DNA of 64,000 bases, taken from assembly GCA_003290165.1 (NCBI GenBank), contig QNQO01001153.1:124001-188000 (forward strand), given 5' to 3'. Origin of the DNA: Berberis thunbergii (taxonomy: Eukaryota; Streptophyta; Magnoliopsida; Ranunculales; Berberidaceae). This document shows positions 1 to 11,989 of the stretch, piece after piece. How positions within the stretch are numbered: the stretch's first letter is position 1; each line of letters opens with the position of its first letter. Position numbers and translations under genes: made by a program. The notes below the pieces were generated by a model. That model had not been told where the DNA came from. It did not search any database and saw nothing but the letters and a program-made list of their open reading frames with translations.

Positions 1-30
1 CAATTGAGTCTTCTGATCCACTAGTTAGCA

Positions 31-3000
31 ATGGCACCTTGCTTCACCAAGCCTAACCCTCATTTTCTTGAAAACCATGTTGATGATCGACAAACACCGT
101 TGATCACTTTAGAGGGATCAAGCTTCATGGCTAATGGTCATTCCATCCTGTCTGAGGTTCCTCCAAATATCCTAGTGACACCTACATCAAATTTGAGTGG
201 CTGCTTTGTGGGGTTCAATGCCAAGGACCCCAATAGTAGGCATGTCGAGTCCTTAGGCAAGCTTAAGGCAATAAAGTTCATGATCATATTTAGGTTCAAA
301 GTATGGTGGACCACTCATTGGATTGGAACCAAAGGTAGTGATGCTGAAAATGAGACCCAAATGATGCTTTTAGACAGGTCTGATCAAGGAAGACCCTATG
401 TCCTCCTCCTCCCCATCATTGAAGGACCCTTTAGAGCTTCTTTACAAGGTGGAAACGAGAATAACCTTGAGATCTGCGCCGAGAGTGGATCAAGTCAAAT
501 CACTGGCTCTAGCTTCAGGAGTGTGCTGTACATGCATGTTGGTGATGATCCTTATAAGCTCATCAAGGAGGCCATGAAGGTGGTGAGAGTACACTTGGGT
601 ACATTCAAGTTGCTAGAAGAGAAGACCCTTCCAGGTATTGTAGATAAATTTGGTTGGTGCACTTGGGATGCATTTTATCTTAAAGTGAATCCCGAGGGAA
701 TATTGGAGGGGGTCAAGACCCTAGTGGAGGGTGGCTGCCCTCCAGGATTAGTCCTTATAGATGATGGATGGCAATCAATTTGCCAAGATGAGGAGTCCTT
801 GAGTGAACAAGAGAGGATCACTAGGACCACAGCAGGGGAACAAATGCCATGTAGGTTGGTCAACTTCCAAGAGAACCACAAGTTCAGAAACTACCAAAGC
901 AAGAAAAGGGTCGCCAATGGGGGGGACATTGTAAAGGGTGCCTCTAATAAGGGTATGGGTGCCTTTATTAGGGACCTCAAAGAGGAGTTTAAGAGCATAG
1001 TGTATGTTTATGTGTGGCATGCCTTATGTGGTTATTGGGGTGGGGTGAGACCACAAGTTGAAGGGATGCCCAAATCAAGGCTCATAACTCCTAGGCTGTC
1101 TGAGGGATTGAAGAAAACCATGGAAGATCTGGCTGTTGATCAGATTGTGAGCAATGGGGTGGGGTTGGTCCCACCTGATATGGTACATCAGATGTTCGAT
1201 GCGCTCCACTCTCATCTTGAGGCTGCTGGGATCGATGGAGTTAAAGTGGACGTCATTCATGTAAGTCCTCAAAAGCCCCCCATCAATTTTTTTTTAGTCA
1301 AACAAAAATATTTATTAGAAAAACACTTTGAGAGTTCTTGAGATCTGAGAGTATTACTTGGTTTATCTAAGGGTGCGTTTGGTTGCATGAAATTTTATGT
1401 TATGAAAATTTATGAGGGACCCTTACAATTTAGGCTAAATTGATATATCACTTCACATTCGCCATTTAATTGTGTGGTCAATTGTGGGAATGTAAGTCCC
1501 ATGAACATGAGAATCTCACTCCTTGATCACCCAAGACATATGATTTTCATGTTCATGAGACTTTTATTCCCATCATTGATCACAAAATCAAATGGTGGAT
1601 GTGGAGTGATACCTCAAATTGGCATAAAATATAGAGGTTATTTCATAAATTTTCATGACATATAATTCTATGCAACCAAACACACCCTAAGAATTTAATT
1701 GCCCTTATTGTTGAGAAGGGCCAAAATCCAAAGGGTCCAAAGTGAGGCCCACAAATGTCCAAGCTGATTTACAGAATCATGAAAGTTATTAACCCTAGTT
1801 CATTTATTGTTTTGTTGGAAACTGTAGTTGCTCGAGATGTTGTGTGAAGATTTTGGTGGGAGAGTAGAGCTTGCCAAGGCTTACTACAAGGCCCTGACAG
1901 CTTCGGTGAGAAAACATTTAAAAGGAAATGGTGTGATTGCAAGTATGGAGCAATGCAACGATTTCATGCTTTTAGGAACTGAAGCCATATCTCTTGGTCG
2001 TGTTGGTATGTTTTATTTCATCCTTTTGACTAATCAAACTTTTTTTTTATATATATAGGGCTTATATTTTTATAGGGCCCAATTTCAGTAGTTCAAAAGA
2101 CTGAGACTATTGTTCTTGTTGATGGGTTATAGGGGATGACTTTTGGTCAGCTGAAACATCTGGTGATCCAAATGGTGCATTTTGGCTTCAAGGCTTCCAT
2201 ATGGTGCACTGTGCTTATAATAGCTTGTGGATGGGGAATTTCATACAGCCTGATTGGGATATGTTTCAATCAGCTCATCCTTGTGCTGAATTCCATGCAG
2301 CCTCTCGGGCGATATCAGGAGGGCCTATTTACATAAGTGACAAAGTTGGCCAACACGACTTTCGCCTACTTAAGACTTTAGTGTTGCCCGATGGATCAAT
2401 TTTACGATGTGAGCATTACGCACTTCCAACAAGAGATTGCCTATTTGAAGATCCATTGCATGATGGCAAGACGATGCTCAAGATATGGAACCTCAACAAG
2501 GTATGATCCAGATAAGCCCGACTAGCTCTGATCATGCTGATTTTAATAGAGCTCAATTTGAGCTAGTTTGAACGTACCTCAAGGGACTAGCTACAGTTTA
2601 TGAGCAAAACTAGTATGTTGATTTGTTAATTTTAACCAAAATTTTATTTTTTTTCTTGCAACAGTATACTGGAGTTATCGGAGCATTTAATTGTCAAGGT
2701 GGAGGCTGGTCCCGTGAAGCTAGGAAAAACATATGTGATTCTACGGTATCTCATGTCGTGACATCCACAATAAGTCCCAAGAATGTCGAGTGGAATAATG
2801 GAAATATTCCAATTTCCATTGATGAAGTAGACACATTTGCTGTGTACATGTTCCAAGCGAAGAAGTTGGTGTTGGTGAAACCATCAGAAAAAATAGAAAT
2901 GTCCTTAGAGCCATTCAAATTTGAGCTTCTCACATTCTCTCCAGTGAAAATGCTAACGAAAAAAGGGATTCATTTTGCGCCTATTGGATTAGTGAATATG

Positions 3001-3231
3001 CTTAACACAGGTGGTGCAATACAATCACTCAGTTATAATGATGCTGGGAGTTTGGTTCAAATTGAAGTCAAAGGAAAGGGAGAAATGAGAATGTTTACAT
3101 CTGTGAAACCTAAAGCTTGTCGAATTAACAGAGAAGAAGTACCATTCGTGTACAATGACTACATGGTCGTGACTGAAGTTCCGTGGCTCAATTCGTCATC
3201 GAATTTATCTCTAATTGAATACATGTTTTAG
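31..3231 (+). CDS. RFS: Raffinose synthase-type galactosyltransferase, gene 1 (4 exons)
   Basis: Predicted galactinol-sucrose galactosyltransferase, which moves galactose from galactinol to sucrose to make raffinose, normally in the cytosol. Exons are 31-1260, 1828-2005, 2133-2500 and 2665-3231; all junctions are GT-AG and keep frame, giving 780 residues, the usual raffinose synthase length. The roughly 80-residue insertion typical of stachyose synthase is absent. Visible GH36-type landmarks are WCTWDAF from residue 209, LIDDGW shortly after, the KVD nucleophile motif (Asp about 407) ending exon 1, DDFW about 471-474 holding the expected acid/base Asp, and FNCQGGGW in exon 4. The ATG was chosen because the next gene starts with the same MAP and the following residues align. 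Only 30 bases upstream are in the window, so its promoter is not visible. The frame is open throughout, so it is probably functional. Calling it raffinose synthase rather than a related alkaline alpha-galactosidase rests on length and motifs, not on a search. Confidence 0.9.
1371..1687. mobile_element. Tourist-like (PIF/Harbinger) MITE in intron 1 of gene 1
   Basis: A 317-bp element bounded by terminal inverted repeats of about 45 bp. The left end reads GGGTGCGTTTGGTTGCATG and the right end is its near complement, finishing in CAAACACACCC. It is flanked by a TAA duplication at 1368-1370 and 1688-1690. A 3-bp TWA duplication with a GGGTGTGTTT-type end is the known signature of Tourist/PIF-Harbinger MITEs. 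It carries no coding capacity and lies wholly in the intron. A truncated relative is at 62368-62500. Confidence 0.9.
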
Positions 3232-3283
3232 TTTTACATTGTTCTTATTCACAGTTTGTATATATAGTATACATGCTTGGGTG

Positions 3284-3331
<48 letters not shown>

Positions 3332-3764
3332 ATTTATTATTGTTATTATTACTTTTTAATATCATTTTGCAACGTATTTTTACACAACAACCATACTAGT
3401 GACACTCTTGATTAGCGCTACATACAATGGCGCTAGTGGACTCTGTCGCGCGAGTCAAAACCACAAAATATGTAATTGTTTATATAATCTCATGAGTGCC
3501 GAAAGAAACAGAAGATAAGGTTTATGAGTCAGAGCTTGGCTTTACAAGTGGCTCTTTTATAGGCATTGCGTGCAAATTTTTATACACTTGGCAAACTTTA
3601 AGAATTGAAGGCATTACAAAGATGAACAAGGCGGTTTTCCGTCACTCTGTAGTATTCTCCAAGTATTTATAATTAGCAAGCAAAAGACAAAGCTAAAACC
3701 ATCTTCTCATCTCTCAGTTGTGCGTGTCTAGTGACAGAACTTGTACGTTACACATATATAATAT
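3232..3764. promoter_or_regulatory. Intergenic spacer and putative promoter of gene 2
   Basis: This 533-bp gap holds the 3' flank of gene 1, a TA microsatellite and the upstream region of gene 2. A TATA-like TATTTATAATTAG lies near 3663-3675, about 90 bp before the gene 2 ATG, a plausible core promoter position. No other gene or insertion was recognised. The short spacer fits a tandem duplicate. Confidence 0.4.
3287..3328. repeat. (TA)n microsatellite, 3' flank of gene 1
   Basis: About 42 bp of uninterrupted TA dinucleotides, followed by a TTATT-rich tract. It lies just after the gene 1 stop codon, probably in its 3' UTR or the adjacent spacer. Confidence 0.95.
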
Positions 3765-6700
3765 ATGGCTCCTTTTCTTAGAAGGCAAACATCCTCAGAC
3801 TCAATTGACATCATGATGAACTCTCATCATGATTACCATCAAACACCATCAATCACCTTAGAAGGATCAAATCTAATGGTTGACAACCACTTGATCCTCT
3901 CTGAGGTCCCACCAAACGTCTTTGTGACATCTTCTGGAAAGGAACCCATAAACACCGGGTGTTTTGTGGGGTTCAATTCAGAGGACGTAAAGAGTAGACA
4001 TGTGGTGTCTTTGGGTCAGCTCAAGGGAATAAGGTTCATGAGCATTTTTTGTTTCAAAGTGTGGTGGTCTACACATTGGGTTGGAAACAAAGGTAGTGAT
4101 GTTGAAAATGAAACTCAATTGATGGTCTTAGACAAATCTGACCTTGGAAGACCCTATCTTCTGTTTCTTCCCCTCATTGAAGGACCCTTCAGGGCCTCTC
4201 TACAACCTGGAATTGACGAAAATGTTGATATTTGTATTGAAAGCGGTTCAAATCAAGTTGTTGGTTCAAGCTTTAACAGTGTGTTATATATCCATGTTGG
4301 TGATGATCCTTATAGGCTCATAAAAGAGGCTATGAAGGTGGTGAGGGCACATTTAGGTACTTTCAAGTTGTTAGAGGAGAAGACCCCGCCAGGTACATAT
4401 ATATTTGAACTCACAAAAGTATCGCAAGTGAATTTTGAAATAACAAACATACTTGTTGTAGTGAATTTGCCATCATATATTTTGCAAAGCTCGGATAAAA
4501 TTTTTATCCGTGCTATGTTAAAAAAATGCTAATTTGCGATGGCTATGCACAGTTAAAATTTTACTTGTTTAGAATGTTCAATTCTGCCATTATACACCAA
4601 GTTATTGCTAAAGGTATCATGGAAAATTTTATATGTTTCATGCCCTTGTTAATTGGTTCTAATGATCTAAGAAACTCTAAGCATGTTGAAGCAAGCATTA
4701 TTGACGGTGAAAATGTGGGCTTACATGACTATGCAGGTATTTTGGAGAAATTCGGTTGGTGTACTTGGGATGCATTTTATCATAGTGTGCACCCAGATGG
4801 AGTTTGGGAGGGGGTGAAGGGCTTTGCAGAGGGTGGGTGTCCTCTTGGGTTACTGATCATTGATGATGGATGGAAGTCTATGTGCCTTGATGATGATGAC
4901 CCCATGACAGATAGAGAGTATTCTTCAACAGGACACCAAATATGTAGGATTGCAAATTTTGAAGAAAACAAGGTGTTTAAGAACTACCAAAGTAAGGTGT
5001 CCTCCTCTTTGGGAGAGAAAGAGAAAGGCATGGGTGCCCTTGTTCAGGACCTTAAGGCTACATTCAAGGGTTTAGATCATGTATATGCTTGGCATGCACT
5101 TTGTGGGTATTGGGGAGGAGTGAGACCTAATGTTCCATGGATGCCTGAATCGAGATTAATTTATCCTAGGCCATCTACAAGCTACTTGTTGTGCATGGAT
5201 GATGAAGCTGCTAATGGCCTTATTAAGTATGGGATTGGTTTGGTTCCACCCGAGATGGCCTTCCAACTGTTTGATGGATTGCATTCTCATCTTGCATCGG
5301 TTGGGGTTGATGGAGTCAAGGTGGACGCTATTCATGTAAGTTGCTTTAAAATTGTGCGACATTTGTTTTTTAATTTTAATTTTTGGAAATTTATATGTTT
5401 TATGCTTTAATTATCATCATCAAAGCCCAATCTCGATACTCTCAGGGTCGGCTACATGTATTTTGGTTCTCCAAGCAATACATATCCTCGCTTAATACAA
5501 GCTAATGTCTTTCTTCACCGTCTTCATCCAAGTTTTCAACTGTCGTCCCCTCCGTCTACACCCTCCACTAACTTGCCAATCTAGACATATATTAATTATG
5601 CCACTAGTGACATATATTAATTATCCCACTAGTGACTAGTGGGATTCGGATCTACAATTGACAAATGATGGATGTTGGAAATGCCGTTAAAACTCTTGAT
5701 AAAAAAAGACAAAGCAGGTTGGAAATATCATTAAAAAGTCTTGATTGAAACAGAGAAAAGTTCATCAACTTGAGGTCTGATTAAATGTATTTTTCCCTAG
5801 TAGTCTTGAGATTTGTTGATAGGATTCATGACAAATTAGTTATAGGATAGAACAATCCCTTCAACCATCCACTTTTTTTTCCCCTCTGGTAGTTTTGTGG
5901 ATGATGGAACATATGCATCCCTCACATAACATTTAACCTTTGAGCAAAAATTGTCTCAAGTGTAATCTTATTTTCATGCAGATTTTAGAAATGATGTCTG
6001 AAGACTATGGTGGTAGAGTAGAGCTTGCTAGAGCTTATTACAAGGCATTGACTGAATCAGTGAGGAAGCATTTCAATGGCAATGGTATCATTTCCAGCAT
6101 GCAACAATGCAATGATTTCATGTTCCTTGGCACTGAAGCTGTTGCACTTGGGCGTGTCGGTTAGTGATGATATTATCTATTAGAAAACATGGCTTAGCGG
6201 AAGACTGTAGTAGAATTTAAAAATTGGGAAGTTTCACTTTTAATATTGGTTTTGAATTTTTATTTTTTGATTAACAGGTTTGAATGATTTCCTTTTTCAG
6301 TGTGCCATGAACTTATATTTATCTTCATTAATAATCAATAGGTTATGGAAGTTTGGTTTTGTGAAATGTTGAATAGGTTATCCCTAACCTGGAGTTACTG
6401 AATGCAAAACCAGATCCATTGATAACCCTTTTAATTCTTTCCAAAAAGATCAATGTGTGTTGCAAAATACCAAACCAGATCCAATGATTACCTCATTCAC
6501 TCATTTAAAAAATACAATAGGTTTTCTTGTTACAATTGTATATGGGGCAGATTTTGGATTTCGCATTTTTAAAAATTTTGAACAATAGCTGACCATTATA
6601 TTGTAAATGAGAAACTCTAGTTTTATTTTTTCTAGTTGATGTTATTAGTTTGGCATTATGTCATATCATTCGATTGAAGTACTCTATAGATAATCTCTGT

Positions 6701-7807
6701 TATCTTTTCTACAATGGCAGGAGATGATTTTTGGTCTCCTATAAGGCAGGGTGCATCATGGCTACAAGGGTGTCATATGGTGCATTGTGCATACAATAGT
6801 CTGTGGATGGGGAACTTCATACATCCTGATTGGGACATGTTCATGTCTGTTCACCCTTGTGCAGAATTTCATGCAGCTTCTCGAGCAATATCTGGTGGAC
6901 CTATTTATGTTAGTGACCCTGTTGGGGAACACGACTTTGAACTACTTAAGACTTTAGCATTACCCGATGGATCTATTCTAAGATGTGAATATTATGCTCT
7001 TCCGACTCGAGATTGCCTCTTCGAAGATCCATTACATGATGGGAAGACCATGCTTAAGATATGGAATCTAAACAAGGTATGTTGCTTAATTACCATCGAT
7101 GATCATGCTGTTCTGTTGCAGATCCAATCAAAATCATATAGCTTACAACATCAACTTGAATCCAAAATAATTAGGAGAGCTACTGAATTGTTTTGCACAT
7201 TTATTATTTTCTTTATATATATATATATTTCTGGTTGAAACAGTATACAGGAGTTCTAGGAGCATTCAACTGTCAAGGGGGTGGATGGTGTCGACAAGCT
7301 AGAAAGAACATACCCACACCAAAATTTTCTTGCACCGTGTCGTCCGTAATAAATGTAAAAGATATTGAATGGAACAGTGGGAAGACATTGATTTCCAAGG
7401 AGGGTGTAGAGACATTTGCAGTGTACATGTTTAAGGGAAAGAAGTTGGTGCTCCAGGAGCCAACAAAAGATACAGAAGTTTCACTAGAACCTTTTTCTTT
7501 CGAGCTTTTTACTGTTTCTCCGGTGAAGTATTTGCACCAGAAAGGTATTAAATTTGCCCCTGTTGGATTAGTCAATATGCTCAACAGCGGTGGTGCAATT
7601 GAATCAATGTCCTTAAACGATGATGAGAATTCAGTTCGAATTGAGGTGAAGGGAAGAGGAGAAATGCGAGTATTTGCATCAATAAAGCCTGGAATTTGTC
7701 GAATTGATGGATTGGAAGTCCCTTTTAATTATGATGAGCATATGGTGGTTATTCAAGTTTCATGGCCTGGTTACTCGAAGTTCTCTATAATTGACTATAT
7801 GTTTTAG
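3765..7807 (+). CDS. RFS: Raffinose synthase-type galactosyltransferase, gene 2 (5 exons)
   Basis: Tandem paralogue of the preceding gene with the same inferred reaction, galactinol plus sucrose giving raffinose and myo-inositol. Exons are 3765-4392, 4737-5335, 5982-6159, 6721-7076 and 7244-7807, all GT-AG, giving 774 residues. The third exon is 178 bp, as is exon 2 of gene 1, and the last exons are also nearly equal. Motifs kept are WCTWDAF, LIIDDGW, KVD at the end of exon 2, DDFW at the start of exon 4, and FNCQGGGW in exon 5. The intron at 4393-4736 splits the Gly codon just before (I/V)-(L/V)-(E/D)[10 protein letters not shown]; gene 1 is continuous there. Reading frames run into this intron from both sides, so an automated caller could split the gene. 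Exon 4 is four residues shorter than in gene 1 just after DDFW, where gene 1 has SGDPNG. It is otherwise open and probably functional. Confidence 0.88.
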
Positions 7808-9937
7808 AGAAGAAAGAAATCTACTGATTGTATATATCAAGCAGTTGATGTTTTTCTGCACCCTGACCGTGTTATTGCTCATATGGTCATACTAAAAGGT
7901 ATGTAATGTTCTTTATGGTTTTGCAGTTTCTTTATGGCATAATAACAAGCTCCTTTGTCAAATGATATATTAGGTGAACGTATTGACGCCTGTGACCATC
8001 TCAAACAAATAAATACAAAAACACATTTGGATATTTTTGACTTCCTGATTTCTCATCACAAACAATGAGCATAATTGAGATTGTTGTATCTCATAAGTTG
8101 AAGTAATAACCTTTGGCAATCTTAATAACCTTGCGCTTCCTCCATTATGTTTTTTTTTTTTTTATTAAATTTTATTTTTATTTTATTTTAAATAGAGAAT
8201 ATATTAGCAACTAGGAAGAGCTATTTTCTATTACAGAACAAAAGCTGAAGCTGAAGCTGAGCCTTGAAATGCTTCAGCTTTGCAAGCTCGATTCATATCT
8301 TGTTTACAGGTCCAAAAAGTAAGAATTCTAGCTAGGCATCACTCAATCAGTCCAATAGGGAATTGGAGCTTGTGCGCTGTAGAACCTTCGATAACTTTGC
8401 TAGTGTCACCACAAAGTAGTTGTCCTGAAACCAACCACACTGAGCCACATCAAAAAATATACACCAACATACAAGCACTTCCAAGTAGAGGCGCTGATCA
8501 AATTCTGTGAGTGCAACAAAGGTGGAGCCAAGAAATTCCTCTAGGGGGCTAATATTATTTATTAATTTATTTGTAATTTTTTAATGTAAACTACAAGATA
8601 TTATTAATACAAATACGAACTTGTATTATTACAAATAAAAACTCGTACAAACCTGAGTATACTATCCAAAAAAATAGTGGAACTTGTCATATATAAATAA
8701 CATAAAAAGTATAACAATGTAATACTGTTGGACATGTGCCGTACACCCTTCCTTGATTATAATAATAATCTATTATCGGATCTGAACTTTCCGCGACTAA
8801 CCTTTCTATGAGCACAATCATACAATCTCAAAGGAAGTCATTTTTCATCTTGTTACGAGCAGGTGTTTTGTAGTTGTTGTGGAAATATTTGACAAAACAT
8901 AATCTCAGCCTTAGGTTTTTTCAAAAGATATTTTGATAATTTAATTATGGACATTTTCTTTGAAATACAAATCTAAGGATATTTTGATAATCACGTTAAA
9001 TAAAGGCTGAGAACTAAGAGCATATAAAGAGCATTTCAGTCATATCAATATTGTGGCGAATTGCTAATTCTCTAATTCTAAGGGGCGAGGAAATGCAACA
9101 CCCTTTCATTCGCGCATTTCCCCGCCGCCTTGAAGATCTCTGTGGCGAATACAAACAATTTTTGCACGGATATTAATAAGATTATTTTCAACCATTCTGT
9201 CTCAGATATTATTGGAGTAAATTTGTTCTTGATACTAATCTTGATATATCTATTCTCTAAATGAAAATTGGGCTGGGGAATAGTGAAGTTGCTTGCCTCA
9301 TAGCGTAAGGTCGAATTTTGAGTTTCCAATTTGCCCTCGCCTGATTTCTATAATGTCCTTTTCTTCTCTGAAGCAAGACGCAACAAAACCATGAAGAGAC
9401 CATTTTGCTTCCTCATTCACGACGAAGATGAAGAGATACAAGTTAATCCCCATCAAAATCACAGAGAGCAAGAGCGTGTAATTGAAATCTCTCTCTGGTT
9501 CTACCTTCGTCTTCTTCTCGTCCTCTTTTCTCCTTAGTCTTCTTACCGCCACTGCCACTGCCACTGCCATGTAGAAGAAATCGAAATGAAAAAAATCTAA
9601 CAAACACAACGACAGTTCTGGAAGGTTGACTTGCAGAGCTCACTCTCACTCTACATCGTTTTGAAGCTCTTTTCAGACTCTCACTCTCTTTCGATTCCAC
9701 GATTCAATCCAGATCAAGGTAATCATCTCTCCACTACTCGATCTCTCTTCACCGAGTCATTGATTTTCATTCAGATACTTTATTACATTTTGTGTTGGCG
9801 AGTGAAAGAAGTTTGGGTGGATGAAATCAAATTTATTTGGTTGATTTTAGAGGGAAAAGGAACGGGGATTAGGGTAGTTGATTTGTGATTTGGAGATACG
9901 TTTGTTGAAAGTTTGGGGGTTTGGGGAAAGAGGGGAG
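7808..9937. other. Gene-poor spacer with low-complexity tracts
   Basis: No convincing gene. It contains the gene 2 3' flank, a T-rich tract near 8147-8195, short GAAGCT repeats near 8246, TE-like sequence near 8520 (a GGTGGAGCCAAGAAATTCC stretch), a hairpin relic at 9080-9131 and GCCACT repeats near 9549-9570. Short open frames near 9300-9700 have no recognisable domain and overlap on both strands. The last part may be 5' leader of the NRAMP fragment that follows. Confidence 0.5.
9080..9131. mobile_element. Short hairpin MITE relic
   Basis: An imperfect inverted repeat of about 20 bp arms, AAGGGGCGAGGAAATGC against its near complement ending CCGCCGCCTT, separated by a short loop. The arm resembles part of the long arms of the hairpin MITE at 14028-14227 (shared GGGCGAGGAAATG), so it is read as a shortened member of that family. 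Confidence 0.5.
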
Positions 9938-10101
9938 ATGGAAGAAGCATTACAACTTGGCTTTGCTTTATTGCGGCAGATGGAAGAAGAAGAAGATATC
10001 TCAGAAAGGGAGGGGGATGTGCAATCAGGATCGACCGCAGAGTACTCTCTGCTTTGGCTGTTGACGGGGGCGACTTTGATGGGGCTTTTGATCCAGTTGT
10101 T

Positions 10102-10473
10102 TGTCACAAACGTGATTTCTGGATTCAAGAGATGAACAAAACAAGAGGAAATAAGGACTTGAATTGAACTTGAAAGGGGAAATACACTTCCTGCTTTGGA
10201 TTCAAGCAGATAAGCCTCTCATACAAATTTCTTCTCTGTTTTCTATTTCGTTTTCTTCTTCTCTATTTATACACACAGACAGTAACAAAATTTCAAAAGG
10301 GACCAATCAACTTATAACACTCGTTGGTCCCATGTGCTAGTAACAAACAAACATTTCATTATTACAAGTTTACCCTTCTTTTTGAATTTCAGTAGTTTGA
10401 ATACGAGCCAATTTTTGCGCCAAAACTTCCACTGTTGATTCTCGTTTCCAATTCTAAAATTTGGGATGTGACA
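10102..10473 (-). repeat. 3' LTR of the Reina-type element
   Basis: 372 bp, TG...CA ends on the minus strand with a 6-bp inverted terminus (TGTCAC/GTGACA). Matches 15306-16052 once the solo LTR inside the latter is removed, with scattered mismatches, so the insertion is not recent. Confidence 0.9.
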
Positions 10474-10477
10474 TTAC

Positions 10478-11770
10478 CTTCCCCTACGAAAGCATCCTTA
10501 TCCTCAAGGATGAAAATTAGGGAGCATAGCTCGAATATTTGTCTAGTCTTCCCATGTTGCATCTTGAGGAGAAGAATTGGACCAGTGGATGAGGACCTGA
10601 GTGACGGCGCGGTTGTGACGGGGAATGAGTTTGCGAGCTAATACGTTGGTTCAACTCGGAATTTGCCAAATTTGTTGACAAATGGTAGCAAGGGAGAAGG
10701 AATCACTGTGCCACCAAGTTTCTTCTTCAATTGAGACGTGTGAAAAACAGGGTGCACTTTTGAATTTGGAAGAAGGTGCAACTTGTATGCGACTGGTCCT
10801 ATTCATTCGACAACCATGAAGGGATCGTAGAATCGAGCCGAGAGTTTAAGATTTCGGCAAAGCTGGACGGATGCTTGTCGATATGGTTGGAGCTTCAAAT
10901 AGACCTAGTCGCTCACAACGAACTCTCGCTCTATGCGATGTTTATCAGCGTACGCCTTCATACATTCCTGAGCCCTTTTCAACTTCTCTTTAACAATGGT
11001 AAGCATATGTTCTCTGTCCATTAAGTATTGGTGGACCTCTGGAGTAGAATTTGTTGGAGTAGGAGGAAGGACTAACAGGGGTGGATGATATCCATATAAA
11101 GCCTGAAAGGGTCGATTGCAAGCTTGTATGGTATGAGGTATTGAACCAATATTCTGCCAAATATAACCTTTTGAACCAATGGGTGGGAGCATCGCTAGTC
11201 ATACAACGAAGATAAGTTTCCATGTATGAAGATAAGTTTCCAAGCAGGCGTTGGTTCTCTCCGTTTGTCTATCTGTTTGTGGATGATATGCTGAACTTAG
11301 GCAGAGAATTGTACCCAATGCTGTGAACAAGTCCTGCCAAATGTGCTCAAGAATATTTTATCCCTGTCGGAAACAATGGAGTTCGGAAGACCATGTAATT
11401 TGTAAATGTTGTGGAGAAATAAGTCAACCACAGTGGTTGAAGTGAATGGATGAGTTAATGGCAAGAAATGGTTGTATTTTGTAAGTCGATTTACAACAAC
11501 CATAATGGCTGTGTAGTGGTTGGACGGAGGTAATCCTTCAATAAAGTCCATTGACAAGTGTTCCCAAGCTTGATTTGGGATGGGCAAGTGTTGTAGGAGG
11601 CCCCTGTATGAAGATTGATCATTCTTGTTGTGCTGGCCCGTATCACAGTCAGTGACATACTCAAGAACATTTTGTTTCATTTTGGGCCAAAAGAAGTATT
11701 GATGGAGGCGTTTGTAGGTGGTATTGATTCTCGAGTGGCCTCCTAGCATTGAGTTATGCAACTCATGCAT
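10478..11770 (-). pseudogene. Integrase and C-terminal part of the Reina-type polyprotein
   Basis: Broken frames at 11770-11297 and 11192-10905, then short stretches to about 10478. The first reads as the integrase zinc-binding end (H near HELHNSMLGGHSR) and core with DFIEGLPPSNHY, VVVNRLTKYNHF and VSDRD, typical of plant gypsy integrases. The second (ACNRPFQALYGYHPP) is the C-terminal integrase segment. Near the LTR a LEDKDAFVGEGNV stretch resembles the tail of chromovirus polyproteins that run into the LTR. Integrase inserts cDNA into host chromatin. Stops and shifts make it non-functional. Confidence 0.82.
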
Positions 11771-11989
11771 AAGCTGTTGTCTGAGACTCCCGTAGTGCCA
11801 ATGTGATGTTTAAGGATGCCATTTGTCAAGGAGAAGGGAGTGGCAGGGCCAACTTTGACGAGCAACTTTTGAATTAGTTGCTGAGCAATTTGATCCTTGT
11901 CATAAGATGTTGTGACTTCCTGCACCCAGAGTGGGGAAACAGTTGAAATGGCATTGCATTCAACTTCATCTTCATCTTCAGTACGTCGA

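Noticed and set aside
3215..3415. Ile/Tyr-rich frame after gene 1
   Set aside because: Product of the TA microsatellite in the 3' flank.
4393..4736. Open frames running through intron 1 of gene 2 as coding sequence
   Set aside because: Translation there has no similarity to gene 1, while splicing GT-AG restores the conserved Gly-(I/V) junction exactly.
9298..9700. Overlapping frames on both strands, one with alternating Val-Ala
   Set aside because: Caused by GCCACT repeats; no conserved domain and no codon structure favouring either strand.
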